From assembly GCF_009295515.1 (NCBI RefSeq), contig NZ_RQVV01000011.1, positions 1-64,000 on the forward strand: 64,000 nt of DNA. Direction: 5' to 3'. Position numbers and translations under genes: made by a program. Shown here in pieces: positions 17,669 through 28,029 of the stretch. Each line of letters begins with the position of its first letter. Position 1 is the first letter of the stretch. This DNA comes from Erwinia endophytica. Lineage in GTDB: Bacteria; Pseudomonadota; Gammaproteobacteria; Enterobacterales; Enterobacteriaceae. The notes under the pieces were generated by a model. That model saw only the letters and a program-made list of their open reading frames with translations. It was not told the DNA's origin and did no database searches.

Positions 17669-18199
17669 TTAAGCTTCGAGAATTTCCTTAAGGTGTAGTT
17701 CATCATAAATCTGTTTAACCCACTTTTCAGTTCGTTCGGCAGTCAGCTCTGGTTGGCGATCTTCATCAATGGCCAGACCGAGGAAGTGAGAATCATCCGC
17801 CAGTCCTTTTGAGGCTTCGAAATGATAGCCTTCAGTGGGCCAGTGCCCGACAATCGTCGCACCGTTAGGTTCGATGATATCGCGAATGGTACCCATGGCG
17901 TCACAGAAGTACTCGGCATAATCTTCCTGATCGCCACAACCAAACAGTGCAACTAATTTTCCGTTGAAGTCGATTTCTTCTAATGTCGGAAAAAAATCAT
18001 CCCAGTCGCACTGTGCTTCGCCATAGTACCAGGTTGGGATACCCAGCAGCAGAATATCAAAGGCTTCAAGGTCTTCTTTGCTGCTTTTAGCGATATCATG
18101 AACTTCCGCCACCTCTTTACCGAGCTGCTTCTGGATCATTTTTGCAATGTTTTCTGTATTGCCCGTATCGCTGCCAAAGAAAATGCCTATGATTGCCAT
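17669..18199 (-). CDS. fldA: Flavodoxin 1
   Basis: FldA is the essential long-chain flavodoxin that carries electrons to IspG/IspH, BioB, pyruvate formate-lyase activase and others. The 176-residue protein begins [20 protein letters not shown], the FMN phosphate-binding loop. The 50s loop [12 protein letters not shown] and the 90s loop [15 protein letters not shown] stack on the flavin. The long insertion (about 120-140) marks the long-chain class. It lies upstream of fur as in E. coli, where both answer to SoxS. Confidence 0.97.
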   Translation of the reverse strand: MAIIGIFFGSDTGNTENIAKMIQKQLGKEVAEVHDIAKSSKEDLEAFDILLLGIPTWYYGEAQCDWDDFFPTLEEIDFNGKLVALFGCGDQEDYAEYFCDAMGTIRDIIEPNGATIVGHWPTEGYHFEASKGLADDSHFLGLAIDEDRQPELTAERTEKWVKQIYDELHLKEILEA

Positions 18200-18362
18200 G
18201 AGTTTAATAACCTCTTGAAACTTAAATTATATGAGACGGTTAGCCTAAAAGTGTTAACAGCAATGATAGCAGACCGCATCGGGGGGATAAACGTGAAATC
18301 CTCTTGCTTTTGTCGCTTTGTGCTTTGTCGCTATGGATTTATCAGGTCTGTCGGGGGCCTGT

Positions 18363-18644
18363 TTAGTACTGTCGTTCGGCTAACTGAGCCAGCAACATTT
18401 CTTCAATCAACTCGCTGCGGCTCATATTTCGCTGTTCGGCCAGTTGGTTCAGAGCATCGACCGCATCGCTGTTCATTTTTAGCTCCACGCGTTTGAGTCC
18501 ACGCACTTTATCTCGTTTGAGTTGGTTGCGTTTGTTGATACGCAGTTGTTCATCACGCGTTAGTGGATTGGTTTTCGGTCGTCCCGGACGACGCTCGTCT
18601 GCGAAAAGATCGAGAGTGGTGCGGTCTGTGTTTTCTTTTGCCAT
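18363..18644 (-). CDS. ybfE: YbfE family protein (LexA-regulated in E. coli)
   Basis: This 93-residue basic protein has a C-terminal ribbon-helix-helix-like segment (VELKMNSDAVDALNQLAEQRNMSRSELIEEMLLAQL) and an N-terminal stretch rich in Arg/Lys (GRPKTNPLTRDEQLR). It matches E. coli YbfE, an SOS-induced protein of unknown function; DNA binding is an inference from the fold. I could not find a CTG-N10-CAG LexA box in the 150 bases upstream, unlike E. coli. Confidence 0.9.
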   Translation of the reverse strand: MAKENTDRTTLDLFADERRPGRPKTNPLTRDEQLRINKRNQLKRDKVRGLKRVELKMNSDAVDALNQLAEQRNMSRSELIEEMLLAQLAERQY

Positions 18645-18792
18645 AGAATCGTGATATTGAAAGGCTGAGGTGCTGATAGAGTGAGCCGTAAAACGGGCTG
18701 AAATTCGACCGTCGACAAAATTTTAGCGCGCCATCATACCCCAGTGAAAGTCATGACGACAATGCTTTAGCTTGTTCAGGAACTATTTGTTT

Positions 18793-19557
18793 TTACAGCG
18801 CAAAAAAACGACAAATTGCGCGCAACACCGCATCAGGTTTTTCCGCATGCACCCAGTGGCCCGCACCGGCGATCACGTGCGCCCGAGCCAGTGGAAATTG
18901 TGCCAACAGGACATCACGATAGTCGTCAGCAAGATAGGGTGAACGTTCCCCCCGGATAAAAAGTGTCGGATGTCGCCAGGCGGGAACCGGTTGCCAGCCA
19001 ATAATATTATCATAGCATTGCCAGAGCACCGGGACATTAAAACGCCATTCCCCCTGATGAAAGGACTTCAGCAGAAACTGTATTACCCCTTCATCTTCTA
19101 TTAACGGGTGCATTATGACCGCGGCTTCACTGCGTAGTTTCACACCGGCCTCGCTGACCGCGTTGAGTGCAGTGAAGACAGTATCATGATGACGTTCAGG
19201 GTAGGCGACAGGCGCCATATCAATCACCACCAGGTGTTTAACTCGCTCTGGCACCAGTGCGGTCAGCGTCATGGCGATTTTTCCGCCCATGGAGTGACCA
19301 ATAACGGCAAACTGGTCAATTCCAAGGTTATCAAGCGTTTCCAGTACGTCCTGCGCCATCAGGAGATAGTTCATCTCAGTCGCATGCGGGGATAATCCGT
19401 GGTTGCGAACATCAATTTGTACTATTGGGTGGTTATCTTTCAGCCCCCGGGCCAGTACCGCAAGGTTGTCCAGGCTGCCAAAAAGACCGTGGATCAGTAC
19501 CACCGGAGAGCCAGAAATGGCTGATTGTTCAGATTGCAAGCGGACATTCAATTTCAT
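18793..19557 (-). CDS. ybfF: Alpha/beta-hydrolase YbfF (esterase)
   Basis: A 254-residue alpha/beta-hydrolase. VLIHGLFGSLDN provides the oxyanion loop, GHSMGGK the nucleophile elbow serine, and GAGHWVHAEKP the catalytic histidine. E. coli YbfF is an esterase acting on acyl-CoA and short-chain esters; the natural substrate is unclear. It diverges from seqA, as in E. coli. Confidence 0.93.
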   Translation of the reverse strand: MKLNVRLQSEQSAISGSPVVLIHGLFGSLDNLAVLARGLKDNHPIVQIDVRNHGLSPHATEMNYLLMAQDVLETLDNLGIDQFAVIGHSMGGKIAMTLTALVPERVKHLVVIDMAPVAYPERHHDTVFTALNAVSEAGVKLRSEAAVIMHPLIEDEGVIQFLLKSFHQGEWRFNVPVLWQCYDNIIGWQPVPAWRHPTLFIRGERSPYLADDYRDVLLAQFPLARAHVIAGAGHWVHAEKPDAVLRAICRFFAL

Positions 19558-19806
19558 GGCAAAGTTCTTACAGTTGAAACGAGGGGTTAGGGTATCATGG
19601 ATTTATGGCTTCCTGCCGGAGTGGGTGGTCAGATCTTTTGCGGCATTATCTGACTTTTGCTGGCATTCAGGGCTGGCGCTACACCCTGGCGGGATTTAAC
19701 TTTATAATCCTCGTGTTAGAGCTGGAATTTCAGCGTCTGTGCCTTGTTCACTAGCCTGAAGGACGACGCTATCTGGTTCTATAAGCAACAATTGTACTGG
19801 ATCAAG

Positions 19807-20358
19807 ATGAAAACTATTGAAGTCGACGAAGAACTCTACCGTTATATCGCCAGCCATACTCAGCATATTGGTGAAAGCGCCTCTGACATTTTACGCCGGA
19901 TGCTTAAATTTTCAGCAGGGCAAAATCAGACTGTAGCTCCTGCAGCTACAGCGACGAGGGCCATGGAGGCAACAGGAACAACTCAGGCCAGAGAAGGGGA
20001 GCGTCCTCAGGATCGTGTGCGCGCTATCCGTGAGTTGCTGTTGTCCGATGAATACGCTGAACAGAAGAAAGCGGTTAACCGGTTTATGCTGATTCTGTCG
20101 ATCTTATACCGTCTGGATCCCAGGGCATTCGCCGCGGCGACGGAGTCTCTTCTGGGCCGTACGCGCGTCTACTTTGCAGGGAATCAGCAAACCCTGGTAC
20201 AAAATGGCACCCATACTAAGCCGCAACATATTCCTGGCACGCCGTATTGGGTAATAACCAACACCAACACAGGTCGCAAACGTAGCATGATCGAACATAT
20301 CATGTCGTCAATGCAGTTCCCGGCAGAACTGACTGACAAAGTTTGCGGCACCCTCTAA
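19807..20358 (+). CDS. seqA: Replication initiation negative modulator SeqA
   Basis: SeqA binds hemimethylated GATC sites, sequesters oriC after initiation and organises new DNA behind forks. Starting at MKTIEVDEELYRYIASHTQHIG gives 183 residues (E. coli 181). The N-terminal oligomerisation domain (about 1-35) is followed by a linker with ATATRAMEATGT and the DNA-binding domain with NGTHTKPQHIPGTPYWVITNTNTGRKR, which reads the methylated adenine. An upstream in-frame start at 19744 is not conserved. It is followed 30 bases later by pgm. Confidence 0.96.
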   Translation: MKTIEVDEELYRYIASHTQHIGESASDILRRMLKFSAGQNQTVAPAATATRAMEATGTTQAREGERPQDRVRAIRELLLSDEYAEQKKAVNRFMLILSILYRLDPRAFAAATESLLGRTRVYFAGNQQTLVQNGTHTKPQHIPGTPYWVITNTNTGRKRSMIEHIMSSMQFPAELTDKVCGTL

Positions 20359-20388
20359 CTGATAAATAAACGTCAGGGAGAAGCGCCA

Positions 20389-22029
20389 ATGGCCAATCAC
20401 CCCCGTGCCGGGCAGCCAGCCCAGCAGAGCGATTTGATTAACGTTGCACAATTAACTGCGCAGTATTATGTCCTGCAACCAGAGCCAGGTAATGCGGAAC
20501 ATGCGGTGAAATTCGGCACATCCGGCCATCGCGGTAGCGCAGGGCGTCACAGTTTCAACGAGACGCACATTCTGGCGATTGCTCAGGCGATTGCCGAAGA
20601 GCGTAAAAAGAATGGTATTACCGGTCCTTGCTATGTGGGGAAAGATACTCACGCGTTGTCTGAACCTGCAATTATCTCCGTACTGGAAGTGTTGGCGGCA
20701 AACGGTGTTGATGTGATAGTGCAACAGGATAATGGTTATACGCCAACGCCTGCTATTTCGAACGCTATCCTTGAACACAACAAAGCGGGTGGAGCACAGG
20801 CTGATGGCATCGTCATCACCCCTTCGCATAATCCACCGGAAGATGGCGGCATCAAATACAATCCCCCTAATGGCGGGCCGGCGGATACCAATGTCACCAA
20901 AGTGGTGGAAGATCGTGCTAATGCGCTGATCAACGGTGGGCTGAAAGAGGTGAAGCGTATTGCGCTGGATAAAGCCTGGGCGAGTGGTCATCTGCAGGAA
21001 AAAGACCTGATCCAGCCTTATGTTGAAGGCCTGTCTCAAATCATTGATATTCCGGCGATTCAGAAAGCCGGTCTGAAAATCGGCGTTGATCCTTTAGGCG
21101 GCTCCGGTATTGCCTACTGGCAGCGTATTGCAGAATTCTACCATCTGGATTTGACCATCGTTAATGATTCGGTCGATCAGACGTTCCGCTTTATGCATCT
21201 GGATAAAGATGGTGTGATCCGCATGGACTGCTCTTCCGAGAGCGCGATGGCGGGGCTGTTGGCGCTACGTGATAAATTTGATCTGGCCTTTGCTAACGAT
21301 CCGGATTATGACCGCCATGGTATCGTGACGCCTGCGGGGCTGATGAACCCGAACCACTATCTGGCGGTCGCGATCAACTACCTGTTCCAGCATCGTCCTC
21401 AGTGGGGTAAAGAGGTCGCTGTCGGTAAGACGCTGGTTTCCAGCGCGATGATTGACCGCGTGGTGAACGACATCGACCGTAAGCTGGTGGAAGTTCCGGT
21501 CGGTTTCAAATGGTTTGTTGATGGCCTGTTTGATGGCAGCTTCGGCTTTGGTGGCGAAGAGAGTGCGGGAGCTTCTTTCCTGCGCTTTGACGGTACGCCG
21601 TGGTCAACCGATAAAGATGGGATCATCATGTGTCTGCTGGCGGCAGAGATCACTGCCGTGACCGGTAAGAATCCGCAGCAACATTACGATGAGCTGGCTG
21701 AGCGTTTTGGTGCGCCGAGCTATAACCGTTTACAAGCTTCCGCCACTTCGGCCCAGAAAGCCGCGTTGTCTAAACTGTCACCAGAAATGGTCAGCGCCGA
21801 CACGTTGGCAGGCGATCCGATCACTGCCCGTCTGACTGCTGCTCCGGGTAACGGCGCGTCGATTGGCGGTCTGAAAGTGATGACGGAGAACGGCTGGTTC
21901 GCCGCACGTCCGTCCGGCACGGAAGATGCTTATAAAATCTACTGTGAGAGCTTTTTAGGCGCAGAACACCGCCTGAAGATCGAGAAAGAAGCAGTAGAGA
22001 TCGTTAGCGAAGTATTAAAAAACGCCTGA
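20389..22029 (+). CDS. pgm: Phosphoglucomutase
   Basis: Pgm interconverts glucose-1-P and glucose-6-P, connecting galactose, glycogen and UDP-glucose metabolism. The length, 546 residues, equals E. coli Pgm. Motifs are [18 protein letters not shown], the phosphoserine loop [17 protein letters not shown], the metal loop [11 protein letters not shown], the sugar loop [11 protein letters not shown] and the phosphate-binding [11 protein letters not shown]. It forms the seqA-pgm operon and links functionally to the gal genes at the other end of the window. Confidence 0.97.
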   Translation: MANHPRAGQPAQQSDLINVAQLTAQYYVLQPEPGNAEHAVKFGTSGHRGSAGRHSFNETHILAIAQAIAEERKKNGITGPCYVGKDTHALSEPAIISVLEVLAANGVDVIVQQDNGYTPTPAISNAILEHNKAGGAQADGIVITPSHNPPEDGGIKYNPPNGGPADTNVTKVVEDRANALINGGLKEVKRIALDKAWASGHLQEKDLIQPYVEGLSQIIDIPAIQKAGLKIGVDPLGGSGIAYWQRIAEFYHLDLTIVNDSVDQTFRFMHLDKDGVIRMDCSSESAMAGLLALRDKFDLAFANDPDYDRHGIVTPAGLMNPNHYLAVAINYLFQHRPQWGKEVAVGKTLVSSAMIDRVVNDIDRKLVEVPVGFKWFVDGLFDGSFGFGGEESAGASFLRFDGTPWSTDKDGIIMCLLAAEITAVTGKNPQQHYDELAERFGAPSYNRLQASATSAQKAALSKLSPEMVSADTLAGDPITARLTAAPGNGASIGGLKVMTENGWFAARPSGTEDAYKIYCESFLGAEHRLKIEKEAVEIVSEVLKNA

Positions 22030-22042
22030 CGATAAAGTGTGA

Positions 22043-22074
22043 CAGCAAAGGCGTGGTTTCCTGCGCCTTTGCTG
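22043..22074 (+). terminator. hairpin after pgm
   Basis: CAGCAAAGGCG pairs perfectly (11 bp) with CGCCTTTGCTG around a 10-base loop, 14 bases past pgm. No T-run follows, so it may serve as a 3' stabiliser or Rho-linked stop. Confidence 0.6.
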
Positions 22075-22151
22075 CTGATAGGCTCACCGTTTTTTATCCG
22101 CGTGTATTATGTGTAGCCCGTCTGTATTCACACGTTGATTTCAGCGCTGTT

Positions 22152-22257
22152 ATACCCGCCATATTTCAGGTCTCAGCGGCGTTAGCTGCTTCTTCCACTC
22201 CTTGTTACCCGGTTTATCGGTGCGCCTGATGGCAGTCGGCGTTGCTACTTTCATCCC
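22152..22257. repeat. possible degenerate ERIC element (reverse orientation)
   Basis: ATACCCGCCATATTTCAGG followed by GGCGTTAGCTGC resembles the reverse strand of an ERIC end (ATACCCGTCATACTTCAA...GCGTTGGCTGC). The other end has decayed. The surrounding pgm-ybfA interval (22030-22472) has no gene that I can see. Confidence 0.4.
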
Positions 22258-22472
22258 ACTTGACCTCTTCAGCGAATCGGTAATGAATCGTAGAATTTCG
22301 ATGTTGAATTAAGGTTAATTATTTACAGTTTATTTAACTTTTATGTAGCAAAATGACAGGAATGGCGAGCAAAAGCGATTTTTTCAGCAAACAGGTGGTC
22401 GGATGAGTAGTAAAATTACCTTTGTGGCGCTATTCTTTTAAGCTAATGACAATCGTCAAAAGAGGAGTGCTT

Positions 22473-22679
22473 ATGGTCCTTTATCAACCGTACCCGTTAC
22501 ATCAGATAATCCTGCGTCGCGCTATGGTGGTGGTGGTGGGCACGTTGGTTTTGCCAGTGATGCTGTTACGCAGTGATCGGGCTAAGTTTTACAGTTATCT
22601 GCACCGAATCTGGTGTAAAACCAGTACCCAGCCGGTTTGGTTGGCGCAGTCAGAATCCGTCGGTGGCGACATCTGGTAA
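22473..22679 (+). CDS. ybfA: YbfA family small membrane protein
   Basis: A 68-residue protein matching E. coli YbfA: one hydrophobic span (about 12-32, AMVVVVGTLVLPVMLL) followed by RSDRAKFYSYLHRIWCKTS and PVWLAQSE. Function unknown. I start at MVLYQPYP, which has AGAGGAG upstream; an upstream in-frame ATG at 22422 lacks one. In E. coli this gene adjoins kdpFABC-DE and rhsC. Neither is present here; only repeats and non-coding DNA flank it. Confidence 0.85.
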   Translation: MVLYQPYPLHQIILRRAMVVVVGTLVLPVMLLRSDRAKFYSYLHRIWCKTSTQPVWLAQSESVGGDIW

Positions 22680-22788
22680 GCAGGCTCCTCGCATTTTTGC
22701 CTGGCTCTCACTTTTTCAGCGGATAAACAGTTCCACACTGTCTTCCTGGCGGCAAAAAATCTTTATGCGAGATGAGTAGTGGTACCGT

Positions 22789-22911
22789 CACACCCTGAAT
22801 ATTCAAGTTCCAGGAAGATGGCAAGTAAAGACGTGACGATGTGCTTTGGCGGGTGTGATTCGACTGCCCGAACACTGCCAGAGTCCCTGCCGTATACAGC
22901 ATAACGGGTAT
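22789..22911. repeat. degenerate ERIC element downstream of ybfA
   Basis: CACCCTGAATATTCAAGTTCC followed by AGGAAGATGGCAAG resembles the left end of an ERIC. CATAACGGGTAT about 120 bp further matches the right end. The centre has diverged. It lies in the 380-bp ybfA-ybgI gap, which otherwise holds nothing recognisable. Confidence 0.5.
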
Positions 22912-23059
22912 CTACCTGTACCTGATGAAATAACGTTTCAGCAGCCTGCTTATTCCTCCCCCATTCTCATCATTTATCTCGTCTGTTATTGTTGCCTGAT
23001 TACCCTTTGGTGAACCCCTTGTCGGTCTGAGCCGACCATGGGCATTTTCAGGAAATATC

Positions 23060-23803
23060 ATGCGAAATACTGAGCTCGAACATATTGTTAACCAGCAACT
23101 GAACACGGCTGCTTTCAGTGACTATGCGCCAAATGGGCTGCAAGTCGAAGGTCGTTGCGAGGTGGCCCGGATTGTGACGGGCGTGACGGCCTGCCAGGCG
23201 CTACTGGATGAAGCCGTGCGTCTGGAAGCGGATGCCGTGCTGGTCCATCACGGTTATTTCTGGAAAAACGAACCACAGGTCATTAAAGGTATGAAGCGTA
23301 ACCGGCTGAAAACACTGCTGGTTAATGATATCAATCTGTATGGCTGGCATCTGCCGTTGGATGCGCACCCGCAGCTTGGCAACAACGCGCAACTGGCGAA
23401 AGCGCTGGGCATTGAGGTGCAGGGTGACGTCATGTCACTGGTGCCGTGGGGGGAATTGCAGGAACAACTGACCGGAGATCTACTGGCTAAAAGAATCGCC
23501 AGGGTTCTGGGGCGTGAGCCGTTGCACTGTGGTGATAATGCACCGCACCTGATCCGTCGTGTTGCCTGGTGTTCGGGCGGAGGGCAGGACTTCATTGATG
23601 CGGCGGCGGCGTTTGGCGTTGATGCCTTCATTAGCGGTGAAGTTTCTGAACAGACCATCCACAGTGCCCGCGAACAGGGGGTACACTTTTTTGCGGCCGG
23701 TCATCATGCCACCGAACGAGGCGGTATTCGGGCGCTGGGAGAGTGGCTGGCGGAAAGCTATGGTCTGGAGGTGACCTTTGTCGATATAGACAATCCAGCC
23801 TGA
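23060..23803 (+). CDS. ybgI: Nif3-family metal-binding protein YbgI
   Basis: A 247-residue member of the NIF3/DUF34 family, a toroidal hexamer with a dinuclear metal site. Visible metal ligands are VLVHHGYFW (paired His) and the C-terminal AAGHHATERGGI. It is often labelled type 2 GTP cyclohydrolase I homologue, but that activity is not established. It precedes pxpBCA by about 100 bases, the same synteny as in E. coli. Confidence 0.94.
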   Translation: MRNTELEHIVNQQLNTAAFSDYAPNGLQVEGRCEVARIVTGVTACQALLDEAVRLEADAVLVHHGYFWKNEPQVIKGMKRNRLKTLLVNDINLYGWHLPLDAHPQLGNNAQLAKALGIEVQGDVMSLVPWGELQEQLTGDLLAKRIARVLGREPLHCGDNAPHLIRRVAWCSGGGQDFIDAAAAFGVDAFISGEVSEQTIHSAREQGVHFFAAGHHATERGGIRALGEWLAESYGLEVTFVDIDNPA

Positions 23804-23906
23804 ACCTGTCGGGCAGTTTAGTTTACCGCTCACACATTAAGTTGACATATCTTACGTCGCCACACAGTGAATTCACTGGTTTGAAAAACCAGTCAGGAGG
23901 AGTGTT

Positions 23907-24563
23907 TTGCAACGAACACGTTGTTACCTGTTAGGTGAACGCGCGGTCGTGCTTGAGTTGGAACCCCCCGTTTCTCTCAGCAGTCAGCAACGTATCTGGG
24001 GATTGTCAGCACAACTGACGGCTTGCCCGGAAGTGATTGAGGTCGTCCCAGGGATGAACAATATTACTGTCATGTTGCGTGACCCGCAGCAAACCGCGTC
24101 TGGCGCCATCGAATGGCTGCAATCCAGGTGGGAAAAAAGTGAGGCGCTGGAGATGGACGCGCGCACGGTTGACATCCCCGTGATGTACGGCGGAGCGGCT
24201 GGCCCGGACCTCGAGGTGGTGGCTCACCACAGCGGGCTGACCCCGCAACAGGTGGTTGCCGCGCACGCAGCCGCAGACTATGTGGTTTATTTTATTGGTT
24301 TCCAGCCTGGTTTTCCCTACATGGCTGGCCTGGATGAACGGCTGCACACGCCGCGTCGTGCCGAGCCGCGCGTACAGGTACCTGCCGGTTCAGTCGGTAT
24401 CGGCGGAAGTCAGACCGGGGTTTATCCGCTCGCCGCACCCGGTGGCTGGCAACTCATCGGTCAGACCGACATTATCCTGTTTAACCCGCAGTCTCAGCCG
24501 CCCACCTTTTTAAGACCCGGTGACAGTGTGCGTTTTGTGCCGCAAAAGGGGGGGGTATGTTGA
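23907..24563 (+). CDS. pxpB: 5-oxoprolinase subunit PxpB
   Basis: PxpB (formerly YbgJ, KipI-like) is one of three subunits of the prokaryotic 5-oxoprolinase, which opens 5-oxoproline to glutamate using ATP. The 218-residue protein keeps the signatures [42 protein letters not shown] and [17 protein letters not shown]. Translation appears to begin at a TTG 4 bases after a strong AGGAGGAG; E. coli also uses a rare start. It overlaps pxpC by 7 bases. Confidence 0.93.
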   Translation: MQRTRCYLLGERAVVLELEPPVSLSSQQRIWGLSAQLTACPEVIEVVPGMNNITVMLRDPQQTASGAIEWLQSRWEKSEALEMDARTVDIPVMYGGAAGPDLEVVAHHSGLTPQQVVAAHAAADYVVYFIGFQPGFPYMAGLDERLHTPRRAEPRVQVPAGSVGIGGSQTGVYPLAAPGGWQLIGQTDIILFNPQSQPPTFLRPGDSVRFVPQKGGVC

Positions 24564-25489
24564 AGATCATTCGTGCGGGCATGAGTACCACATTACAGGA
24601 TGCAGGGCGTATCGGCTGGCGTCAGTATGGCGTCGGCGTTGGCGGAGTGTTGGATGCTCCGGCAATGGAAACGGCCAATCTGCTGGTTGGTAATCCCCGA
24701 ACCAGCGCGGTGCTGGAAATAACGTTGGGGCAATTTTGCGCTGAATTTACCCGTGACGGATGGATAGCCCTGACCGGGGCCGGATGTCACGCTGCGCTGG
24801 ATAATCAGCCTGTCTGGACCGGCTGGCGTACCGCCGTTAAAAAAGGCCAGCGGCTGACATTAAAAATGCCCGGACGCGGCATGCGTAGTTATCTGGCGCT
24901 GGATGGTGGATTTGCCGCGACAGCTATGCTGGGTTCATTGAGTACCGATGTGAAAGCCGGTTTCGGTGGTTTTGCTGGTCGTCGGATTGAGGATGGCGAT
25001 AACCTGCCGCTGGGGGAAGCGCAACAGACGTTTAGCAAGCCTGTGGGCGTGCGTCAGTTGCTGTTTGGCAACCGTGTTCGGGCCATGATTGGGCCGGAAT
25101 ACCACCAGTTTAGCCCTGAGAGCCGGGAAATATTCTGGCGTACCGCCTGGCAGATTAATCCACAAAGCAACCGCATGGGGTATCGTTTACAGGGAAGACC
25201 GCTCACACGGGTAAATCAGCGTGATATGCTGTCACACGGGTTGCTGCCGGGCGTTGTCCAGGTTCCGCCCAATGGTCAGCCGATCGTCCTGATGGCGGAT
25301 GCCCAGACTACCGGCGGCTACCCACGGATCGCCTGTGTTATCGAGGCCGATCTTTATCATCTGGCGCAGATCCGGCTCGGTGAGCCTGTTCATTTTGTTC
25401 ACTGTACATTGGAAGACGCGCTACGGGCGAAGCGTGTTCAGCAACGTGCACTGGATCTGATGGCATGGGGATTAAAACATGAAAGTTGA
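24557..25489 (+). CDS. pxpC: 5-oxoprolinase subunit PxpC
   Basis: PxpC (YbgK, KipA/AHS2 domain) is the second 5-oxoprolinase subunit and is thought to act with PxpB in phosphorylating the lactam. The 310-residue protein has the family motifs [27 protein letters not shown], the NRMGYRLQG stretch and [12 protein letters not shown]. It overlaps pxpB by 7 bases and pxpA by 11 bases, so the three are translationally coupled. Confidence 0.94.
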   Translation: MLKIIRAGMSTTLQDAGRIGWRQYGVGVGGVLDAPAMETANLLVGNPRTSAVLEITLGQFCAEFTRDGWIALTGAGCHAALDNQPVWTGWRTAVKKGQRLTLKMPGRGMRSYLALDGGFAATAMLGSLSTDVKAGFGGFAGRRIEDGDNLPLGEAQQTFSKPVGVRQLLFGNRVRAMIGPEYHQFSPESREIFWRTAWQINPQSNRMGYRLQGRPLTRVNQRDMLSHGLLPGVVQVPPNGQPIVLMADAQTTGGYPRIACVIEADLYHLAQIRLGEPVHFVHCTLEDALRAKRVQQRALDLMAWGLKHES

Positions 25490-26219
25490 TCTTAACGCCG
25501 ATCTTGGCGAAGGCTGTGGGAATGATCGTGCATTACTGCAACTGGTCTCATCGGCGAATATTGCCTGTGGTTTTCATGCCGGAGATGCTCAGACTATGCG
25601 GCAAAGCGTGCTTTGGGCGCTGGAATTTGGTGTGGCAATCGGCGCGCATCCCAGTTTTCCCGATCGCGAGAATTTTGGCCGTACGCGGATGACGCTGCCA
25701 GCGGAAACTGTCTTTGCTCAGATGGTTTATCAGATAGGCGCCCTGCAGGCTATCGCACATAGCGCAGGGGGACGACTGGCGCACGTTAAGCCTCACGGCA
25801 TGCTCTATAACCAGTCCGCGCAGGAGCCAGAGTTGGCTGACGTCATCGCCCGTGCAGTAAAGGCGGTGGATCCCACGCTGATTCTGGTCGGGTTGGCTAA
25901 CAGTGAATCGATTAGAGCGGCACAGGCGCTGGGGCTTGCCACCCGGCAGGAGTTTTTTGCCGATCGTGGTTATCAGGATGATGGTTCGCTGGTGCCGCGC
26001 TCACAGCCGGGAGCGTTGGTGGAAAGTGACCTGCAGGCCATTGAACAGACGCTGAGTATGCTCCAGCAGGGACACATCAGGAGCATCAGCGGTAAATGGG
26101 TTAAGGTAAAAGCGGAGACCGTTTGTCTGCATGGCGATGGGGCTCATGCGCTGGCTTTTGCCCGTCAACTGCGTACCGCCCTGGCGCAACAGAAAATCAG
26201 TGTGACCAACAGTATGTAG
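25479..26219 (+). CDS. pxpA: 5-oxoprolinase subunit PxpA
   Basis: PxpA (YbgL, LamB/YcsF family) is the catalytic lactam-opening subunit. The 246 residues begin [16 protein letters not shown] and include [38 protein letters not shown] and [11 protein letters not shown], the acidic and histidine residues typical of the family. In E. coli the next gene is nei; here it is replaced by the membrane-protein pair and pcp, pointing to an enlarged 5-oxoproline locus. Confidence 0.95.
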   Translation: MKVDLNADLGEGCGNDRALLQLVSSANIACGFHAGDAQTMRQSVLWALEFGVAIGAHPSFPDRENFGRTRMTLPAETVFAQMVYQIGALQAIAHSAGGRLAHVKPHGMLYNQSAQEPELADVIARAVKAVDPTLILVGLANSESIRAAQALGLATRQEFFADRGYQDDGSLVPRSQPGALVESDLQAIEQTLSMLQQGHIRSISGKWVKVKAETVCLHGDGAHALAFARQLRTALAQQKISVTNSM

Positions 26220-26260
26220 CGGATTGCTGCATGAAACGCAAAAAAGCGTGTTATCTATTT

Positions 26261-26287
26261 CCCTGGTTTTGCCAGGGCATTTTTTAT
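26261..26287 (+). terminator. terminator-like hairpin between pxpA and the DUF969 gene
   Basis: CCCTGG and CCAGGG pair around TTTTG and are followed by CATTTTTTA. It splits the locus into pxpBCA and a downstream unit of two membrane proteins plus pcp, either as separate transcripts or by partial attenuation. Confidence 0.65.
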
Positions 26288-26304
26288 TGAGACCGGGAGG
26301 AAAA

Positions 26305-27033
26305 ATGGAAAACGCAGTAAATTTGTGGCCTCTGGCAGGGATTGCCGCCATCATTATCGGCTTTTTATTACGGTTTAATCCGGTGCTGGTGGTGATTGTC
26401 TCTGGCCTGATTACCGGGCTGGCGGCACATATGCCGGTAAGTGATATTCTGGATAAACTGGGATCTGGTTTTCTCAACACCCGCAATCTGGCGCTGATCC
26501 TGCTGTTGCCGCTGCCGGTCATCGGTTTGCTGGAGCGTTACGGTCTGAAGGAACGAGCGCAGGCCTGGATAGCCCAGATCAAGAGCGCGACCGCAGGCCG
26601 CCTGCTGATCGTTTATCTCTTTGTGCGTGAAATTACCGCCGCGATGGGGCTGACCAGCTTGGGGGGACATCCGCAAATGGTGCGTCCTCTGCTGGCTCCG
26701 ATGGCTGAAGGTGCAACGGAAAACCGTTATGGCGAATTGACGCCGGAGGTTCGTCACCGGTTGCGTGCGATGTCAGCCGCGACGGATAACGTTGGGCTGT
26801 TCTTCGGCGAGGATATTTTTGTGGCCTTCGGCGCGATTATGTTTATGCATAACTTTATGCAGGAGTCTGCGGGGATCCAAACCGAGCCGCTGCATATTGC
26901 GGTATGGGGCATTCCGACGGCTATTTGCGCTTTTCTGATCCATGCGGCGCGCCTGCGCAGACTGGATAAAAAGATTGCTGCTGAACTGTCTGCCCTCAAT
27001 GCCGATGCGCTGAAAGCCAAAGGAGGCCGCTAA
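26305..27033 (+). CDS. DUF969 membrane protein, putative 5-oxoproline transporter subunit
   Basis: A 242-residue integral membrane protein of family DUF969. Hydrophobic spans are visible near residues 7-25, 28-45, 65-82, 108-125 and 205-222, with the polar intramembrane-like stretch REITAAMGLTSLGGHPQMVRPLLAPMAEGA and SAATDNVGLFFGEDIFVAFG. Starting at MENAVNLWP gives a strong ribosome site (GGGAGGAAAA). Its stop overlaps the start of the DUF979 gene. The position between 5-oxoprolinase and pyroglutamyl peptidase supports uptake of 5-oxoproline or pyroglutamyl peptides; that is inference from context, not from known biochemistry. Confidence 0.85.
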   Translation: MENAVNLWPLAGIAAIIIGFLLRFNPVLVVIVSGLITGLAAHMPVSDILDKLGSGFLNTRNLALILLLPLPVIGLLERYGLKERAQAWIAQIKSATAGRLLIVYLFVREITAAMGLTSLGGHPQMVRPLLAPMAEGATENRYGELTPEVRHRLRAMSAATDNVGLFFGEDIFVAFGAIMFMHNFMQESAGIQTEPLHIAVWGIPTAICAFLIHAARLRRLDKKIAAELSALNADALKAKGGR

Positions 27034-28022
27034 TGTTCCAGCAACAATATCTGTTCTGGCTGGCCGGTTTGATCCTGCTGGTGGTGGCGGTAATGTCCTG
27101 GCGGGATAAAGCCAACCCGCGTCGCCTGACCACGGGATTGTTCTGGGCGCTGTATGGCCTGGCCTTCCTGGTTGGCGACTGGACCATTAATCTGCTCGGC
27201 AGCCATTCTGTGCATATGGTGGTTGGCGCCATGGTGGTGGTGATGGCGTTGATTGCTGGTTTAGGTGGCGTCAGGTTGGGATCGTATCATCAGCGCCGAC
27301 CAGAGCAACGTGTGGAGAGTGCAACGCGGCTGCGTAACCGTTTGTTCCTGCCGGCGTTGGTTATTCCGCTGGTTACCGTGGTGGGCGTGTTGGCCTTTAA
27401 CCATATTCCCAGGTTGCAAGACGCGGTGTTTGGCGCAGGAAATCATGCCACGCTAATCACGTTGTTTTCAATGGCGACAGGCTGTGTGGTTGGCTGGTTG
27501 ATTGCGCTCAAAATGACCCGGGAAGGGCCAGCGCAGTCGGTACAGGAGGCGCGTCGTCTGCTCGATGCTATCGGCTGGGCCTTTATTCTGCCGCAAATTC
27601 TTGCCACTCTCGGCTTGTTATTTACCAGTGCGGGCGTTGGCACGGCTATTTCTCATCTCACCGAAACTTATCTGGCGGTGGATAACCGGTTTATCGCTGT
27701 CGCGACCTACGCAATCGGCATGGCGTTACTGACGATGGTGATGGGCAATGCCTTTGCCGCGTTCCCCATTGTGACGGCGGGTGTCGGTATTCCGATTCTG
27801 GTATTGCAGCATCATGGCAACCCGGCGGTCATGGCGGCAATCGGCATGTTTTCCGGTTACTGCGGTACACTGATGACCCCGATGGCGGCGAACTTTAATC
27901 TGGTCCCGGCGGCATTGTTGGAACTGCCGGATCGCAATGCGGTGATCAAAGCTCAGGTTCCGACCGGGGTGCTATTGCTGATAGTCAATATCTTCCTGCT
28001 CTATTTTATGATGTTTTTGTAA
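27033..28022 (+). CDS. DUF979 membrane protein, putative 5-oxoproline transporter subunit
   Basis: A 329-residue protein of family DUF979 with about ten hydrophobic segments, including [19 protein letters not shown] and [17 protein letters not shown]. The motif [18 protein letters not shown] followed by [26 protein letters not shown] recalls secondary transporters of the ArsB/IT-like type. It shares one base with the DUF969 gene and is 7 bases before pcp, so the three are tightly coupled. The two membrane proteins probably form one transporter. Confidence 0.85.
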   Translation: MFQQQYLFWLAGLILLVVAVMSWRDKANPRRLTTGLFWALYGLAFLVGDWTINLLGSHSVHMVVGAMVVVMALIAGLGGVRLGSYHQRRPEQRVESATRLRNRLFLPALVIPLVTVVGVLAFNHIPRLQDAVFGAGNHATLITLFSMATGCVVGWLIALKMTREGPAQSVQEARRLLDAIGWAFILPQILATLGLLFTSAGVGTAISHLTETYLAVDNRFIAVATYAIGMALLTMVMGNAFAAFPIVTAGVGIPILVLQHHGNPAVMAAIGMFSGYCGTLMTPMAANFNLVPAALLELPDRNAVIKAQVPTGVLLLIVNIFLLYFMMFL

Positions 28023-28029
28023 GGTGACG

